NCBI RefSeq assembly: GCF_022317005.1
Contig: NZ_CP081006.1
Span: 4,340,001 to 4,404,000 of the forward strand
Origin: Mycobacterium sp. IDR2000157661
Lineage (GTDB): Bacteria; Actinomycetota; Actinomycetes; Mycobacteriales; Mycobacteriaceae
Length of the DNA: 64,000 nt
Reading direction: 5' to 3'
How positions within the stretch are numbered: position 1 is the stretch's first letter; each line of letters opens with the position of its first letter. The notes beneath the pieces were generated by a model. The model saw only the letters and a list, made by a program, of their open reading frames with translations. It did no database searches and was not told the DNA's origin. The position numbers and the translations under genes were made by a program. Shown one piece after another: positions 7,559 through 16,896 of this stretch.

Positions 7559-8560
7559 CTAGCTCGGTACCAGGCTCAACAGCACGTCGGGGCCTATCGG
7601 GTCGATGCCGTCGAATCGCCAGCGTTGCGCGTGAGCGATGCTGAGCACGCCGACATCGTCCACAGCGGTGACCGGCCCGCCTAGCAGGATCGGCGCGACG
7701 TAGGCCAGGATCCGGTCGATCACTCCGGCCCGCAGGAATGCCCCCGCCAGCGTCGGCCCGCCCTCCAGCAGCACGTCGGTGCGGTCGGACAGCGCCTTGA
7801 TCACCTCGTGAGGGTCGTGGGTCCGAATCACCATAGTGCGCGAGTCGTCGTTGAGAACCTTTGCCTCCTGCGGGATCTCGCGGTCACCGACGACGACCCG
7901 CAGGGGCTGGCGGTCGGCCAGCGACCCGTCGGGCATCCTCGCGGTCAGCACCGGGTCGTCGACGAACACGGTGCCCGTGCCGACCACGACGGCATCGGCC
8001 ACCCGGCGCCTGCGGTGGACGTCGGCGCGGGCGGTCTCGCTCGTGATCCACTGACTGGTGCCGTCGGCGGCGGCGCTGCGCCCGTCCACGCTGGTCGCGA
8101 ACTTCCAAGTCACATGTGGCATTCCGGTTCGCTGCCGATGCAGCCACTCCCGCAGCGGACCGCCCGCCACCGCATCGGCGAGCACGCCGGCGCTCACCCC
8201 GAGCCCCTCGGCGCTCAACCGGGCCGCCCCGCCCGCTGCGACCGGGTTCGGGTCGGGCACCGCATACACCACCCCCGAAACACCCGCTGCGAGAAGGGCC
8301 TCGACGCACGGCGGCGTGCGGCCGTGGTGGTTGCAGGGCTCCAGGGTGACCACCGCCGTTCCGCCCACGGCACGCCCCCCGGCCCTGCGCAGCGCGAGCA
8401 CCTCGGCATGCGGGCCACCCGGCGGTCTGGTCGCTCCGACCCCGGCCACGTTGTTGTCGCTGTCGAGGATGACCGCTCCGACAGGCGGATTGGGATACGT
8501 ATTGCCCTTGACGGCCTGGGACTGCTGGATCGCCAGCCGCATGGCGGCCTCGACGGTCAT
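7559..8560 (-). CDS. ribD: diaminohydroxyphosphoribosylaminopyrimidine deaminase / reductase
   Basis: RibD catalyses the second and third steps of riboflavin synthesis: deamination, then NADPH-dependent reduction of the ribosyl side chain. The N-terminal cytidine-deaminase-like zinc site is complete: H51-A-E53 in PGGPHAEVLAL, and C76 and C85 in LEPCNHHGRTPPC. The C-terminal reductase begins near residue 148 (VTWKFATSVDGRSAA). The length of 333 residues is normal. The ATG overlaps the rpe stop (ATGA), so it sits at the 3' end of an fmt-rsmB-rpe-ribD run, as in M. tuberculosis (ribG). Confidence 0.96.
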   Translation of the reverse strand: MTVEAAMRLAIQQSQAVKGNTYPNPPVGAVILDSDNNVAGVGATRPPGGPHAEVLALRRAGGRAVGGTAVVTLEPCNHHGRTPPCVEALLAAGVSGVVYAVPDPNPVAAGGAARLSAEGLGVSAGVLADAVAGGPLREWLHRQRTGMPHVTWKFATSVDGRSAAADGTSQWITSETARADVHRRRRVADAVVVGTGTVFVDDPVLTARMPDGSLADRQPLRVVVGDREIPQEAKVLNDDSRTMVIRTHDPHEVIKALSDRTDVLLEGGPTLAGAFLRAGVIDRILAYVAPILLGGPVTAVDDVGVLSIAHAQRWRFDGIDPIGPDVLLSLVPS

Positions 8561-9234
8561 AGGGTCAGATGCGGGGCCGCGGCGGCGGCCTGGCGGCGCA
8601 GCGACTGCACCGCCGCGGCCGGATCCTCCGCGCTGTAGACCGCTGATCCGGCGACGAAGCAGTCGACGCCCGCCTCGGCGGCCTCGGCGATGGTGTCTTC
8701 GTTGATGCCGCCGTCGATCTCGATCACGATCGTCAACTCCCCCGCGTCGACCAGTCGCCGGGCGGTTCCGACCTTGGGCAGCACCTCGGGAATGAACTTC
8801 TGGCCGCCGAAGCCCGGCTCCACCGACATGATGAGCAGGGTGTCGAACTCACGCAGTATCTCGAGGTAGGGCTCCAACGGGGTGCCGGGCTTGACCGACA
8901 AGCCGGCTTTCGCGCCGGCGGCGCGGATGTCGCGGGCGACGCCGACGGGATTGTCGGTGGCCTCGGCGTGGATGGTCACGTTATAGGCACCGGCCTCGGC
9001 GTACGGCGGCGCCCAGCGCTCGGGGTTCTCGATCATCAGATGGCAGTCCATCGGGATGTCGGTGACGCGCAGCAGCGCTTCGACTACGGGTTGGCCGATC
9101 GTCAGGTTCGGCACGAAGTGGTTGTCCATCACATCCACGTGCAGCCAGTCCGCACCCTGCACGGCCTGGGCCTCCTCTGCGAGCCGGGCGAAGTCGGCGG
9201 CCAGGATCGACGGCGCGATGAGCGGTCCAGCCAT
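8557..9234 (-). CDS. rpe: ribulose-phosphate 3-epimerase
   Basis: This TIM-barrel enzyme interconverts ribulose 5-phosphate and xylulose 5-phosphate in the pentose phosphate pathway, and so sits upstream of the ribulose 5-phosphate used by RibBA. The 225-residue sequence has the metal-binding HVDVMDNHFVPNLT near 32-45, CHLMIENP, MSVEPGFGGQKF and the phosphate-binding EIDGGINEDT loop. It lies 4 nt after the rsmB stop and overlaps ribD. Nothing unusual is seen. Confidence 0.97.
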   Translation of the reverse strand: MAGPLIAPSILAADFARLAEEAQAVQGADWLHVDVMDNHFVPNLTIGQPVVEALLRVTDIPMDCHLMIENPERWAPPYAEAGAYNVTIHAEATDNPVGVARDIRAAGAKAGLSVKPGTPLEPYLEILREFDTLLIMSVEPGFGGQKFIPEVLPKVGTARRLVDAGELTIVIEIDGGINEDTIAEAAEAGVDCFVAGSAVYSAEDPAAAVQSLRRQAAAAAPHLTL

Positions 9235-9238
9235 GCGG

Positions 9239-10612
9239 CTACCTTACTTTGAGGGCGGCCGCGAACATCGCATCGGTGCCGTTGCGATGCGGCCAGAGCT
9301 GCACGTACGGGCTCTCTCCGAGCCCGTCGACGGGGGCGAAGAGCGGCCGGGCGTCCATGGCGGTGACCGGGTGGCGGCGTAGCGCGTCGGCGACGACACC
9401 GACCGTCTCGGCCAGGTGCGGCGAACACGTCGCGTAGAGCACGACGCCGCCGGGCCGGGTCAGCCGGATGGCCGAGGCGAGCAGTTCGCGTTGCAGTCTG
9501 GCCAGTGGCGGAACGTCGGTCGGCCGGCGCCGCCACCGTGCCTCGGGCCTGCGCCGCAGCGCGCCGAGTCCGGTGCACGGGGCATCGACCAACACTCGGT
9601 CGAAGCCGGTCGGCACACCCGGGTCGCGGCCGTCGACGCGCAGCACCTCGACCTGCAGTCCGCGGGTGTTCTGCTCGACCAGGTCGGCGCGCGCGGATGC
9701 CGGCTCGACCGCGGTGACCTGCGCCGCGTCTCCCGCGAGCGCGGCCAGCAGCGCGGTCTTGCCGCCGGGGCCCGAACACAGATCCAGCCACCGGCCGGTG
9801 TCCGGCCCGTCGGTCTCCGCGCGCGCCACGGCCTGTGCGACCAGTTGGCTGCCCTCGTCCTGAACCAGCGCCGCGCCGTCACGCACGGCCGCCAGCCGGC
9901 CGGGATCGCCGCCGGCCAGGTACACCGCGAACGGCGAGTACCGGCCGACCGTGCCACCGACCTGCTGCGCCAGGTCGTCGGCGGTGAGCACGCCCGGCCG
10001 GGCCGCCAGGTGCACGGCGGGCCGGGCGTCGTCGCTGGCCAGCAGCGCGTCGAGTTCACCGGCGTCGGCGCCGAGCGCATCGGCGAACGCCTGGGCGATC
10101 CACCGCGGATGGGCATGCACGAACGCCGTATGGCCCACCGGATCGCCGGCGGTGTCGGGCGCCAACTCGTCGAGCCACGACTGCTCGTCGCGCCCGGCGA
10201 TGGTCCGCAACACGCCGTTGACGAATCCGGCTCGCGCCGAATCGAACTCGATACCCGCCTGCTCCACAGTGGTGGACACCGCGGCGTGCGGTTCGACCCG
10301 GGTACGCAACAGCTGGTAGGCGCCAAGCCGCAGCAGATCCAGCAGCACCGGGTCGATTCTTTCGGGTGGGCGGTCGGCGGCGCGGCCGATGACGGCGTCG
10401 AGCAGACCCGCGGTGCGGCAGGTGCCGTAGGTCAGTTCGGTGGCGAAAGCGGCGTCGCGGCCCGTGATCCCGCGGTCGCGCAGCAGCGCCGGCAGCGCCA
10501 GGTTGGCGTAGGCGTCTCGCTCCGAGACGGCACGGAGCACGTCGAACGCCGCGCGGCGCGCAGGGTCGAGTGGCTTGCGGCGCTGTGGACGTCTCTTGTG
10601 CGGCTTGGTCAT
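9239..10612 (-). CDS. rsmB: 16S rRNA m5C methyltransferase, RsmB/Fmu family
   Basis: A 457-residue RNA cytosine-C5 methyltransferase, predicted to modify 16S rRNA. The N-terminal third is a NusB-like helical RNA-binding domain (about 18-140). The catalytic domain has the SAM-binding loop LDLCSGPGGKT (276-286), the PC motif cysteine C346 in VDAPCTGLG and the second conserved cysteine C396 in ATCSPHLAET. The ATG overlaps the fmt stop (ATGA). The M. tuberculosis equivalent is Rv1407. The target base is inferred from E. coli RsmB and not shown here. Confidence 0.92.
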   Translation of the reverse strand: MTKPHKRRPQRRKPLDPARRAAFDVLRAVSERDAYANLALPALLRDRGITGRDAAFATELTYGTCRTAGLLDAVIGRAADRPPERIDPVLLDLLRLGAYQLLRTRVEPHAAVSTTVEQAGIEFDSARAGFVNGVLRTIAGRDEQSWLDELAPDTAGDPVGHTAFVHAHPRWIAQAFADALGADAGELDALLASDDARPAVHLAARPGVLTADDLAQQVGGTVGRYSPFAVYLAGGDPGRLAAVRDGAALVQDEGSQLVAQAVARAETDGPDTGRWLDLCSGPGGKTALLAALAGDAAQVTAVEPASARADLVEQNTRGLQVEVLRVDGRDPGVPTGFDRVLVDAPCTGLGALRRRPEARWRRRPTDVPPLARLQRELLASAIRLTRPGGVVLYATCSPHLAETVGVVADALRRHPVTAMDARPLFAPVDGLGESPYVQLWPHRNGTDAMFAAALKVR

Positions 10613-11538
10613 CGGGCCGGCACCGACTCGTCGAGGCGAGCGCCGCGGGCCCAGTCGGCCGCGTTCATCGCCTTCTTGCCGGGCGGCTGGACGGTGCCCA
10701 GCAGCACCGGGGTCGATGCGGTGCCGACGCGCACGCCGTCGCGTCCCACCCGGACGACGCCCGCGGGCAGCACGTCGGCCTGATCGTCGACGGTCACCGG
10801 TCCGAGCTTGACGCGCAGTTCACCGATCATCGTCCAGGCACCGGGGTTCGGCGTGACGGCGCGGATGCGCCGCTCGACCACGTGTGCGGGCAGATCCCAG
10901 CGCACGCGCGCCTCCTCGACCGTGATCTTGGGTGCGACGGTCACCCCGTCGGGCGGCTGCGGCACCGGGGTGAGGGTGCCGTCGGCGATGCCGTCGAGCG
11001 TTGCCTCCAGCAGCGCGGCCCCCGAAACCGACAGGCGCTCAAGTAGATCGCCCGCCGTGTCGGTGGGCCGAACGGTTTCGGTGACCACGCCGTACACCGG
11101 ACCCGAATCGAGCGCGGGTTCGATCAGGAACGTCGTCGCACCCGTGACGGTGTCGCCTGCGGCGATCGCAGCCTGCACCGGCGCGGCGCCGCGCCACGCG
11201 GGCAGCAACGAGAAGTGCAGGTTCACCCAGCCGCGCTCCGGCACGGCCAGCAGCGGTTCGCGCAGCAGCGCGCCGTAGGCAACCACGGCACAGCAGTCCG
11301 GGGCCAGCTCGGTCAGCTCGCCGACGAACTCGTCGGAGTTGGGCCGCTGGGGGCGCAGCACCGGGATGTCGTGGGCCATCGCCAGCCGCGCGACCGGCGA
11401 TGGCGCCGGCTTACCGCGACGGCCCGAGGCCGCGTCGGGACGGGTGAGGACCGCTATCACCTCGTGGCGCGGCGACTCGATGAACCGGCGCAACGACGGC
11501 AGGGCGGGTTCGGGTGTCCCGGCGAAGACGATGCGCAC
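10609..11538 (-). CDS. fmt: methionyl-tRNA formyltransferase
   Basis: Fmt transfers a formyl group from 10-formyl-tetrahydrofolate to initiator Met-tRNA. The 309-residue protein begins with the Rossmann strand MRIVFAGTPEPALP, has the folate and catalytic motif HFSLLP at 108-113, and ends in the OB-fold tRNA-binding domain (about 205-309). The start codon is GTG with no visible Shine-Dalgarno; TACACT ends 6 nt upstream, which would suit a leaderless mRNA. It is the first gene of the fmt-rsmB-rpe-ribD run. Confidence 0.96.
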   Translation of the reverse strand: MRIVFAGTPEPALPSLRRFIESPRHEVIAVLTRPDAASGRRGKPAPSPVARLAMAHDIPVLRPQRPNSDEFVGELTELAPDCCAVVAYGALLREPLLAVPERGWVNLHFSLLPAWRGAAPVQAAIAAGDTVTGATTFLIEPALDSGPVYGVVTETVRPTDTAGDLLERLSVSGAALLEATLDGIADGTLTPVPQPPDGVTVAPKITVEEARVRWDLPAHVVERRIRAVTPNPGAWTMIGELRVKLGPVTVDDQADVLPAGVVRVGRDGVRVGTASTPVLLGTVQPPGKKAMNAADWARGARLDESVPAR

Positions 11539-11580
11539 CGCGCCAGTGTAGAGACGGCCCGGATCGCGCCGTAGCAGCGC

Positions 11581-12117
11581 TCAGCGCGGTGTCTGGTAGT
11601 ACTCGCGCTCCGAGACACCGGTCAGCGGCGCGACGAACATCCACGGGATCGTGGTGATCAACCTGTTCAAGGAGGCGACCGCGTCGTTGTAGTACTGGCG
11701 CGCGAAGGCGAGTTTGTTCTCGGTGTCGGCGAGGTTGTCCTGCAGGTTGAGGAAGTTGTTCGACGAGCTCAGCTGCGGATAGTTCTGGCCGAGCGCCAGC
11801 AGGGGCGCCAGCGCGCTGTCGAGATCCTTCTCCGCGGCGCTGCGCTGCGCCACCGACTTTCCCGACGTGGCCGCCGTCAACGCCGCGCGGGCGTTCGTGA
11901 CGTGGTCGAGGATGCCTTTCTCATGCGTGGCGAAGGTCTGCACCGTGTGAACCAGGCTCGGGATCAGCGACGCGCGCCGGGTGAGTTCGACGTCGATTCC
12001 CGACAGCGCCTCGGCGACGCGCACGTCGGCGGCGCGCAGCTTGTTGTAGCCCACGACGAACAAGACGAGCGCCAGCACTGCCAGCGCCAGCGCGATGATC
12101 AGCAGGGTCGTCACCAT
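11581..12117 (-). CDS. LemA family protein
   Basis: A 178-residue LemA protein: one N-terminal membrane anchor (about 3-23, rich in Leu, Ala and Val), then a long helical bundle outside the membrane containing the family features VGYNKL, DVELTRRASLIPSLV and the FxLQDNLADTENKLAFARQYYNDAV segment (about 122-147). The function of LemA is not settled. Its gene is very often next to a DUF2207/TPM-like membrane protein gene, as here. The ATG lies inside the original end of the DUF2207 gene (TCATGGTGA), a coupling arrangement now disturbed by a frameshift in that gene. Confidence 0.92.
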   Translation of the reverse strand: MVTTLLIIALALAVLALVLFVVGYNKLRAADVRVAEALSGIDVELTRRASLIPSLVHTVQTFATHEKGILDHVTNARAALTAATSGKSVAQRSAAEKDLDSALAPLLALGQNYPQLSSSNNFLNLQDNLADTENKLAFARQYYNDAVASLNRLITTIPWMFVAPLTGVSEREYYQTPR

Positions 12118-13927
12118 GATCCGCCGCCCCCTCCTCCCCACCGCCACCGCCACCACCGCCGCTGAAGCTGCTGCCGCCGCTGCTGCTGCCCGACGACGCC
12201 TGCGATGCGGTGTAGGCGCCGATCGAGGACGACAACGCCGACTCGAAGGAGTCGAAGTTCGCGCCGCCGGAACTGCCGATGAACCCACTACCGGTCGTCG
12301 ACGACGAGTGGTACCAGTCGGGCTGCGGGGCAACCGTTCCCGTCGCCGCCTCGTACTTCTTCGCCCACAGCGCCGCGGCACCGGCGGCGACCGCGAACGG
12401 CACGTAGGCCGAGTAGAGGTCCTTACGGGCCCCGAAGTCGAATCGGGCCTCGGCCGAGTCCGTCGTCAACATCCGGTGGAAACCGCCGACTCGCGACCAC
12501 AGTTCGCGGCCCGCCGGGGTGCGCCTGCTGCCGACCCCCGGCGTCCACGACCCGAGCGACAACAGGAAGAACACCGCGAAGGGCAGCGCCCACATGGTGG
12601 TGGGGAACAGCCACCGGAAGACTGCGGTCAGCATGAGGATGAACGCGACGGCGTTCGCGGTACGCACCCACAACTCGGTTCTGCGCTTGACCAGGAGACC
12701 GTCCCCGTACGCCCACTTCTCGACCGCCTTGGCCATGTCAGTCTTGGCCTTGCTCAGCTTCTCTCCCGACTTGACGGTCTTCTTGGCCTCGAACTCGGTG
12801 CCCGGTCCCTGCACCTTCAGCGCCGACCCGACCGCCACGCTGACCGGGTCCACGTCGGCCCAGGCGCTGCGCTCGGCGATGCCGCTGACCCGCCAGTGCT
12901 TGTCGGACCTCTGGCGCAGTTCGACGAGCCTGCGTTCGGCCAGGTAGAACAGCGTCGCGGTCAGGCCGTGCTTCGGGACCGCCTCGGTGCGAATGTATTC
13001 CGCCTGCACCGGTCCCAGCCCCGGCGGCGGCGCGTATTGCAGTGGGAAGCCGGGCGAGGGTTCGACGGTGGTGCGTACCCACAGCAGTGCACCCAGTCCG
13101 AACGCCACCGTCAGCCCCGCGACCCAGAGCACGCCCGACACCGACCGGCCGAGCACGAGGTCCCACTCGTGAGACCACGGCAACTCGGTGCGCGGCGGAG
13201 TCGGCACATCGACGGCAGCGCGCACGGTCACCGGCGTGCGGGGCGCAAGGTTCTGCGCCGTCAGACGCACGGTGTCACCGGAGACGCTCAGGCTGCGGCA
13301 CGGGGCGCCAACGCCGTAGCCGACCGAACACTGCGCCCCCGGCACGTCCCCTGGCAGGGTGACCGAGATGTCGGCGCGCTGGATGCGGTTGTTCCACGCC
13401 GGCGCGATGACGTTCCAGTAGAAAGCCGTTTCGACTCCGGTGGGGTCGCCGCTCGACGCGGCGAATCGACGGTCGGCGCCGGTGGTGCCGGGATCGAGGA
13501 CACCGTCGATGGCATAGCGGATCTCGAAGACGTGCCTGCCGGGACTGAGGTACTCGTCGGGATCGCCGATCTTGGCCACCCGGAACCGATCGCCGTCCTC
13601 CCACAGCAACTCGTAGGGCACCGAACCGCCGTCGAGGGTGATCGACTCGATTTCCGGCACCTGCCGCACGCCCGGGCTGTTGGGGTTGGCCACGTCCCAG
13701 TAGCGGAAGATGCCGTGCCTGCCGCCAGGGAAGTCCGCGGTGATGGTCTCCACCGCCTCGAGTCGGCCCTCTGCGTCGACGTCGAAGTCCGCGCGGAAGT
13801 TGGCGATGACGACCGGGTCGGCAACGTCGGAGGCTTGGGATCCGCCCGTGAAGACGAGTGGCCACAGCAGCCCAAAAGCCAACAGCAGCAACGTGATCAG
13901 CCACAGGATCAGCCGGCGCACCGCCAC
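11921..13927 (-). CDS. DUF2207 membrane protein with frameshifted C-terminus
   Basis: As read, the frame gives 668 residues: an N-terminal signal or membrane segment (about 5-27), a DUF2207 extracellular beta domain (about 45-240), further membrane segments near 270-290, 430-450 and 455-470, and a Ser/Gly-rich tail. After FSGGGGGGGG the frame runs on as Arg-rich sequence inside lemA. One frame over, the same DNA reads GGGSW followed by TGA at 12111-12113, the usual ending of this family. The expected gene is therefore 12111-13927, about 605 residues, with one base missing in the C-rich tract at 12121-12140. This is either a sequencing error or a real frameshift. Confidence 0.85.
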   Translation of the reverse strand: MAVRRLILWLITLLLLAFGLLWPLVFTGGSQASDVADPVVIANFRADFDVDAEGRLEAVETITADFPGGRHGIFRYWDVANPNSPGVRQVPEIESITLDGGSVPYELLWEDGDRFRVAKIGDPDEYLSPGRHVFEIRYAIDGVLDPGTTGADRRFAASSGDPTGVETAFYWNVIAPAWNNRIQRADISVTLPGDVPGAQCSVGYGVGAPCRSLSVSGDTVRLTAQNLAPRTPVTVRAAVDVPTPPRTELPWSHEWDLVLGRSVSGVLWVAGLTVAFGLGALLWVRTTVEPSPGFPLQYAPPPGLGPVQAEYIRTEAVPKHGLTATLFYLAERRLVELRQRSDKHWRVSGIAERSAWADVDPVSVAVGSALKVQGPGTEFEAKKTVKSGEKLSKAKTDMAKAVEKWAYGDGLLVKRRTELWVRTANAVAFILMLTAVFRWLFPTTMWALPFAVFFLLSLGSWTPGVGSRRTPAGRELWSRVGGFHRMLTTDSAEARFDFGARKDLYSAYVPFAVAAGAAALWAKKYEAATGTVAPQPDWYHSSSTTGSGFIGSSGGANFDSFESALSSSIGAYTASQASSGSSSGGSSFSGGGGGGGGEEGAADHGDDPADHRAGAGSAGARLVRRGLQQAARRRRARRRGAVGNRRRTHPARVADPEPGSHGADLRHA

Positions 13928-13958
13928 CTCCCGTCCGCTGCGATGCCAGGTGTCCGCA

Positions 13959-15959
13959 TCACCCTATGTGCAACGGGTCGATTTGGACACGAACCGGCTG
14001 CTGATCGTGGCGCGCGCTGAGCACCGCGGTGGCCCGGCGCAGGGCCGCCGCAAGGGCCAGCCCCATGTCGCGCGGCACCCGCACCAGCATCCGGATCACC
14101 GTGCTGTCGGGGCCTATCCCGGGCGGCCGTCGTGCGCCGCTCGGAAGATCGACGGGCCCCAGCCGTTCCGCGGTGTCGGGCAGTTCGGCGCTGTCGAGCA
14201 GAGCGTGCACCGCTTCCGGCACGCCGTCGAGGGCGGCCATGTGCGTGGTGGGCGGCAGACCCACCTCGCCGCGGGCGCCCAGCTCGGCATCGGAGTGGCC
14301 GACGGGGTCCCAACGGATCAGCGCCTGCACCGTGGGGATCGTCGACTCGGCGACCACGGCCACCACCCCGCCGTCGGATCGGCTGCGCACCAGCGCGCCC
14401 GCGGCCATCCAGCGACGCAACGTGTCCTCGGCGGCGCGCAGATCCTGACGGCCCAACAACGCCCAGCTGTCCAGGAGCAACGCCGCGCCGTAACCCTTCG
14501 CTGCGACGGGTTCGGCGCCCGGCGTCGCGACGACCAGGGCGGGCTGTGCGGCTACCTCGGGCACCATCGCGTCACCGCCGGACGTGATCACCATGGTTCC
14601 GGTGAACGCGCGGCCGAGTTCCTCGGCGGTGCGGCGCGCACCGATGACGACCGCGCGCACCGCGTCCGAACCACAACGGAGGCACCGCAACGCGGTGTCG
14701 GCGCGTCCACACCACCGGCACACCGCTCCGACGGCGTCGCGCTCGGGCAACGACAAGGGCCCGGTGCAGTGCCTGCAGCGGGCGACGGTGCGACAGCGCG
14801 CGCAGGCCAGCGCGGGCACATAACCGCGGCGGGGAACCTGGACCAGCACCGGCGCGCCTGCTTCGAGCGCCTTGCGCGCGGCCTGCAGCGCCATCGACGG
14901 GAGCCGCGCGGTGTGCGCGGCGGGGTCGCGCTCCTGGCTGAAACCGCTGTCGTCGATCGCGACGACCCGCGGAGCGGCCGTGCGCACCGCCGAGCGCGGT
15001 GCGACAAGGTCGTGTGCCCAGCGGCTCCGCACCAGGGCCTGCGCCTCGGCGGTGCGGGCGAATCCACCGATCAGCGCCCCGCAGCGCAATTGATGCGCCC
15101 GCAGCATCGCGACCTCGCGGGCATGGGGGTAGGGAGCGCGCGGCTCGGCGAGCGTGTCGTCACCGTCGTCCCACACCGCCACCAGCCCGAGATCGGTCAC
15201 CGGCGCGAACACCGCGCTGCGGGTGCCGATCACCAGGCGTGCAGTGCCGCGCAGCGCCGACAACCACCGCCGGTACCGCTGTGCGGGACCGAGTCCCGCC
15301 GACAACGCCACCACGCGGGACTCGTCGATCAGCCCCGCCGCGGCGGCGTGCACGGCGTCGATGTCGCGTTGATCCGGGACGATGACGAGTGCGCCACGGC
15401 CGGAGCCGAGCGTGACGGCGGCGGCCTCGGCCAGCCGGTCGGCCCACCGCTCGCCGGGTAGCGCCTGCCACACCGCGCGAGCGGCCCGGCCGTCGCCCAG
15501 CGCCGAGAGGAACTGCTCGCCGCGGCCGTAGACCCGCCACGCCTCGGCGTCCACGGACACCGGTTGCAGGGGTGCCGGATCGGACTGCGGCTGCTTCTCG
15601 ACGTTCGCGTGCCGGGGCGGGACGGCCAGGCGCAGCACGTCGGCTCGGGTGCCCGCGTAGCGCGCCGCGACCGCGTCGGTCAGCCTGCGGATCTCCGGTG
15701 TCAGCACCGGCTCGGCCGACACCACCCGGTCCAGCCAGCCCAACTTGCCGACATGCTCGGTGTCCGAACGTCTTTCCAGCACAAAAGCGTCGACCAGCCG
15801 GCCGTGGAACCGCACCCGCACCCGTACCCCCGGTTGGGCGTCGTCGGACTGCTCGGCCGACACCAGATAGTCGAATTCGCGGTCCAGGTGCGGCACCGTC
15901 AGCATCGGCAGAACACGCGCGATCGGCTCGTGTTCGGCCCGCTGCCTGGTCGCCGTCAC
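13959..15959 (-). CDS. priA: primosomal protein N' (PriA-like, without a Walker A site)
   Basis: A 666-residue PriA homologue, expected to act at replication restart. The N-terminal 3' DNA-binding domain (about 14-110, RVLPMLTVPHLDREFDYLV) and the paired zinc-binding cysteines in CARCRTVARCRHC, CRWCG and CLRCGSD (about 375-425) are clear. The helicase core is degenerate: no GxxGxGKT is seen where Walker A should be (the region reads LGSGRGALVIVPD), as in other actinobacterial PriA proteins, so helicase activity is doubtful. The GTG start directly abuts the TAG stop of the YhhN gene. Confidence 0.9.
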   Translation of the reverse strand: MTATRQRAEHEPIARVLPMLTVPHLDREFDYLVSAEQSDDAQPGVRVRVRFHGRLVDAFVLERRSDTEHVGKLGWLDRVVSAEPVLTPEIRRLTDAVAARYAGTRADVLRLAVPPRHANVEKQPQSDPAPLQPVSVDAEAWRVYGRGEQFLSALGDGRAARAVWQALPGERWADRLAEAAAVTLGSGRGALVIVPDQRDIDAVHAAAAGLIDESRVVALSAGLGPAQRYRRWLSALRGTARLVIGTRSAVFAPVTDLGLVAVWDDGDDTLAEPRAPYPHAREVAMLRAHQLRCGALIGGFARTAEAQALVRSRWAHDLVAPRSAVRTAAPRVVAIDDSGFSQERDPAAHTARLPSMALQAARKALEAGAPVLVQVPRRGYVPALACARCRTVARCRHCTGPLSLPERDAVGAVCRWCGRADTALRCLRCGSDAVRAVVIGARRTAEELGRAFTGTMVITSGGDAMVPEVAAQPALVVATPGAEPVAAKGYGAALLLDSWALLGRQDLRAAEDTLRRWMAAGALVRSRSDGGVVAVVAESTIPTVQALIRWDPVGHSDAELGARGEVGLPPTTHMAALDGVPEAVHALLDSAELPDTAERLGPVDLPSGARRPPGIGPDSTVIRMLVRVPRDMGLALAAALRRATAVLSARHDQQPVRVQIDPLHIG

Positions 15960-16763
15960 CTACGCAGTCGTAGCAGACCGCGCAGACAACGAGAACAGCG
16001 AGGACCGCGCTGCCGTCCGGCCGAAGAAGAAGCCCGCGGTGATGAGCAGCAACGACGTCGCGTACACCCACCAGATCGGCACGGCCAGCATCTCTTTGTC
16101 GGTCGGCGCCAGCACGAATTCACTGATGCCGATCATCGCGTCCGAGACCGCGAAGCACGCCGCGCCCAGTGCCGTCCACAATGTCGGCAGCCGGGCCAGC
16201 AGCGCGGTGCACACCATCGCGCCCAGCACCGCGATGTAGAGCGTGACCGGCACCGCCATGCCGTCGGCGAGCAGTCGTGGCCAGAACCACACCAGCAGCG
16301 CCAGGCAGGCCGCGACGGTGACGCCAGCGGCCACCAACCGCGGCGCAGATCGTGCGGCCAAGGGCAGCAACGCCGCCAGGAAGCACAGGTGTGCGATCAG
16401 GAACGCGGCCAGGCCGAGCACGAACGATGGCTGCCACCACGGCATCGCCAACAGGAAGTCCCCCGCCGCAGAGAACACCAGCGCGCCGACGAGCCAGCGC
16501 CGCTCGCGCGCGATCGGGTGAGTCAACGCGGCGATCGCCAGCAGCACCGCAGTGGCCGCCTTCACGGCCGGCTGAAGCATGAACTGTCCGGTCAGCGCTT
16601 CGCCCGCAGGCAATCGCAGCGCCGTCACGATGAGGAACACGCCGTAGCAGGCGCCGACGGCCGCGGCCGCCACCCATAGCAGCCTGGTTCGCGGGTGTAC
16701 GTACGGTGTAGCCACGTCCGTTCCCGAGGTAGAGCCGGCGAGCCCGGAACCGATAGACGCCAT
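15960..16763 (-). CDS. YhhN family membrane protein (lysoplasmalogenase-like)
   Basis: This 267-residue protein is almost entirely membrane-embedded, with about eight hydrophobic helices from residue 28 onward. It matches the YhhN/TMEM86 family, some members of which hydrolyse lysoplasmalogens. The conserved acidic positions are visible in SAAGDFLLAMPWW (about 98-110) and VSDAMIGISEF (about 208-218). It precedes priA with no gap, as Rv1401 precedes Rv1402 in M. tuberculosis. The first 25 residues are hydrophilic, so a somewhat later start is possible. The substrate in a mycobacterium is unknown. Confidence 0.82.
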   Translation of the reverse strand: MASIGSGLAGSTSGTDVATPYVHPRTRLLWVAAAAVGACYGVFLIVTALRLPAGEALTGQFMLQPAVKAATAVLLAIAALTHPIARERRWLVGALVFSAAGDFLLAMPWWQPSFVLGLAAFLIAHLCFLAALLPLAARSAPRLVAAGVTVAACLALLVWFWPRLLADGMAVPVTLYIAVLGAMVCTALLARLPTLWTALGAACFAVSDAMIGISEFVLAPTDKEMLAVPIWWVYATSLLLITAGFFFGRTAARSSLFSLSARSATTA

Positions 16764-16896
16764 TCTGCTGAAGGTACTGGAGGCGGTGCCGTTTCAGGGG
16801 TCCCGTCGTGCATCACGCCCTGGGGACCACCTCACCGGTGCTTCGCCGGTGTCCTCGCGGGTACCGTGGGCGCAACGCCCAACGACGGGAGGCCTC

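Noticed and set aside
9416..10783. 455-codon rightward frame opposite rsmB
   Set aside because: Antisense shadow of a complete methyltransferase gene with both catalytic cysteines.
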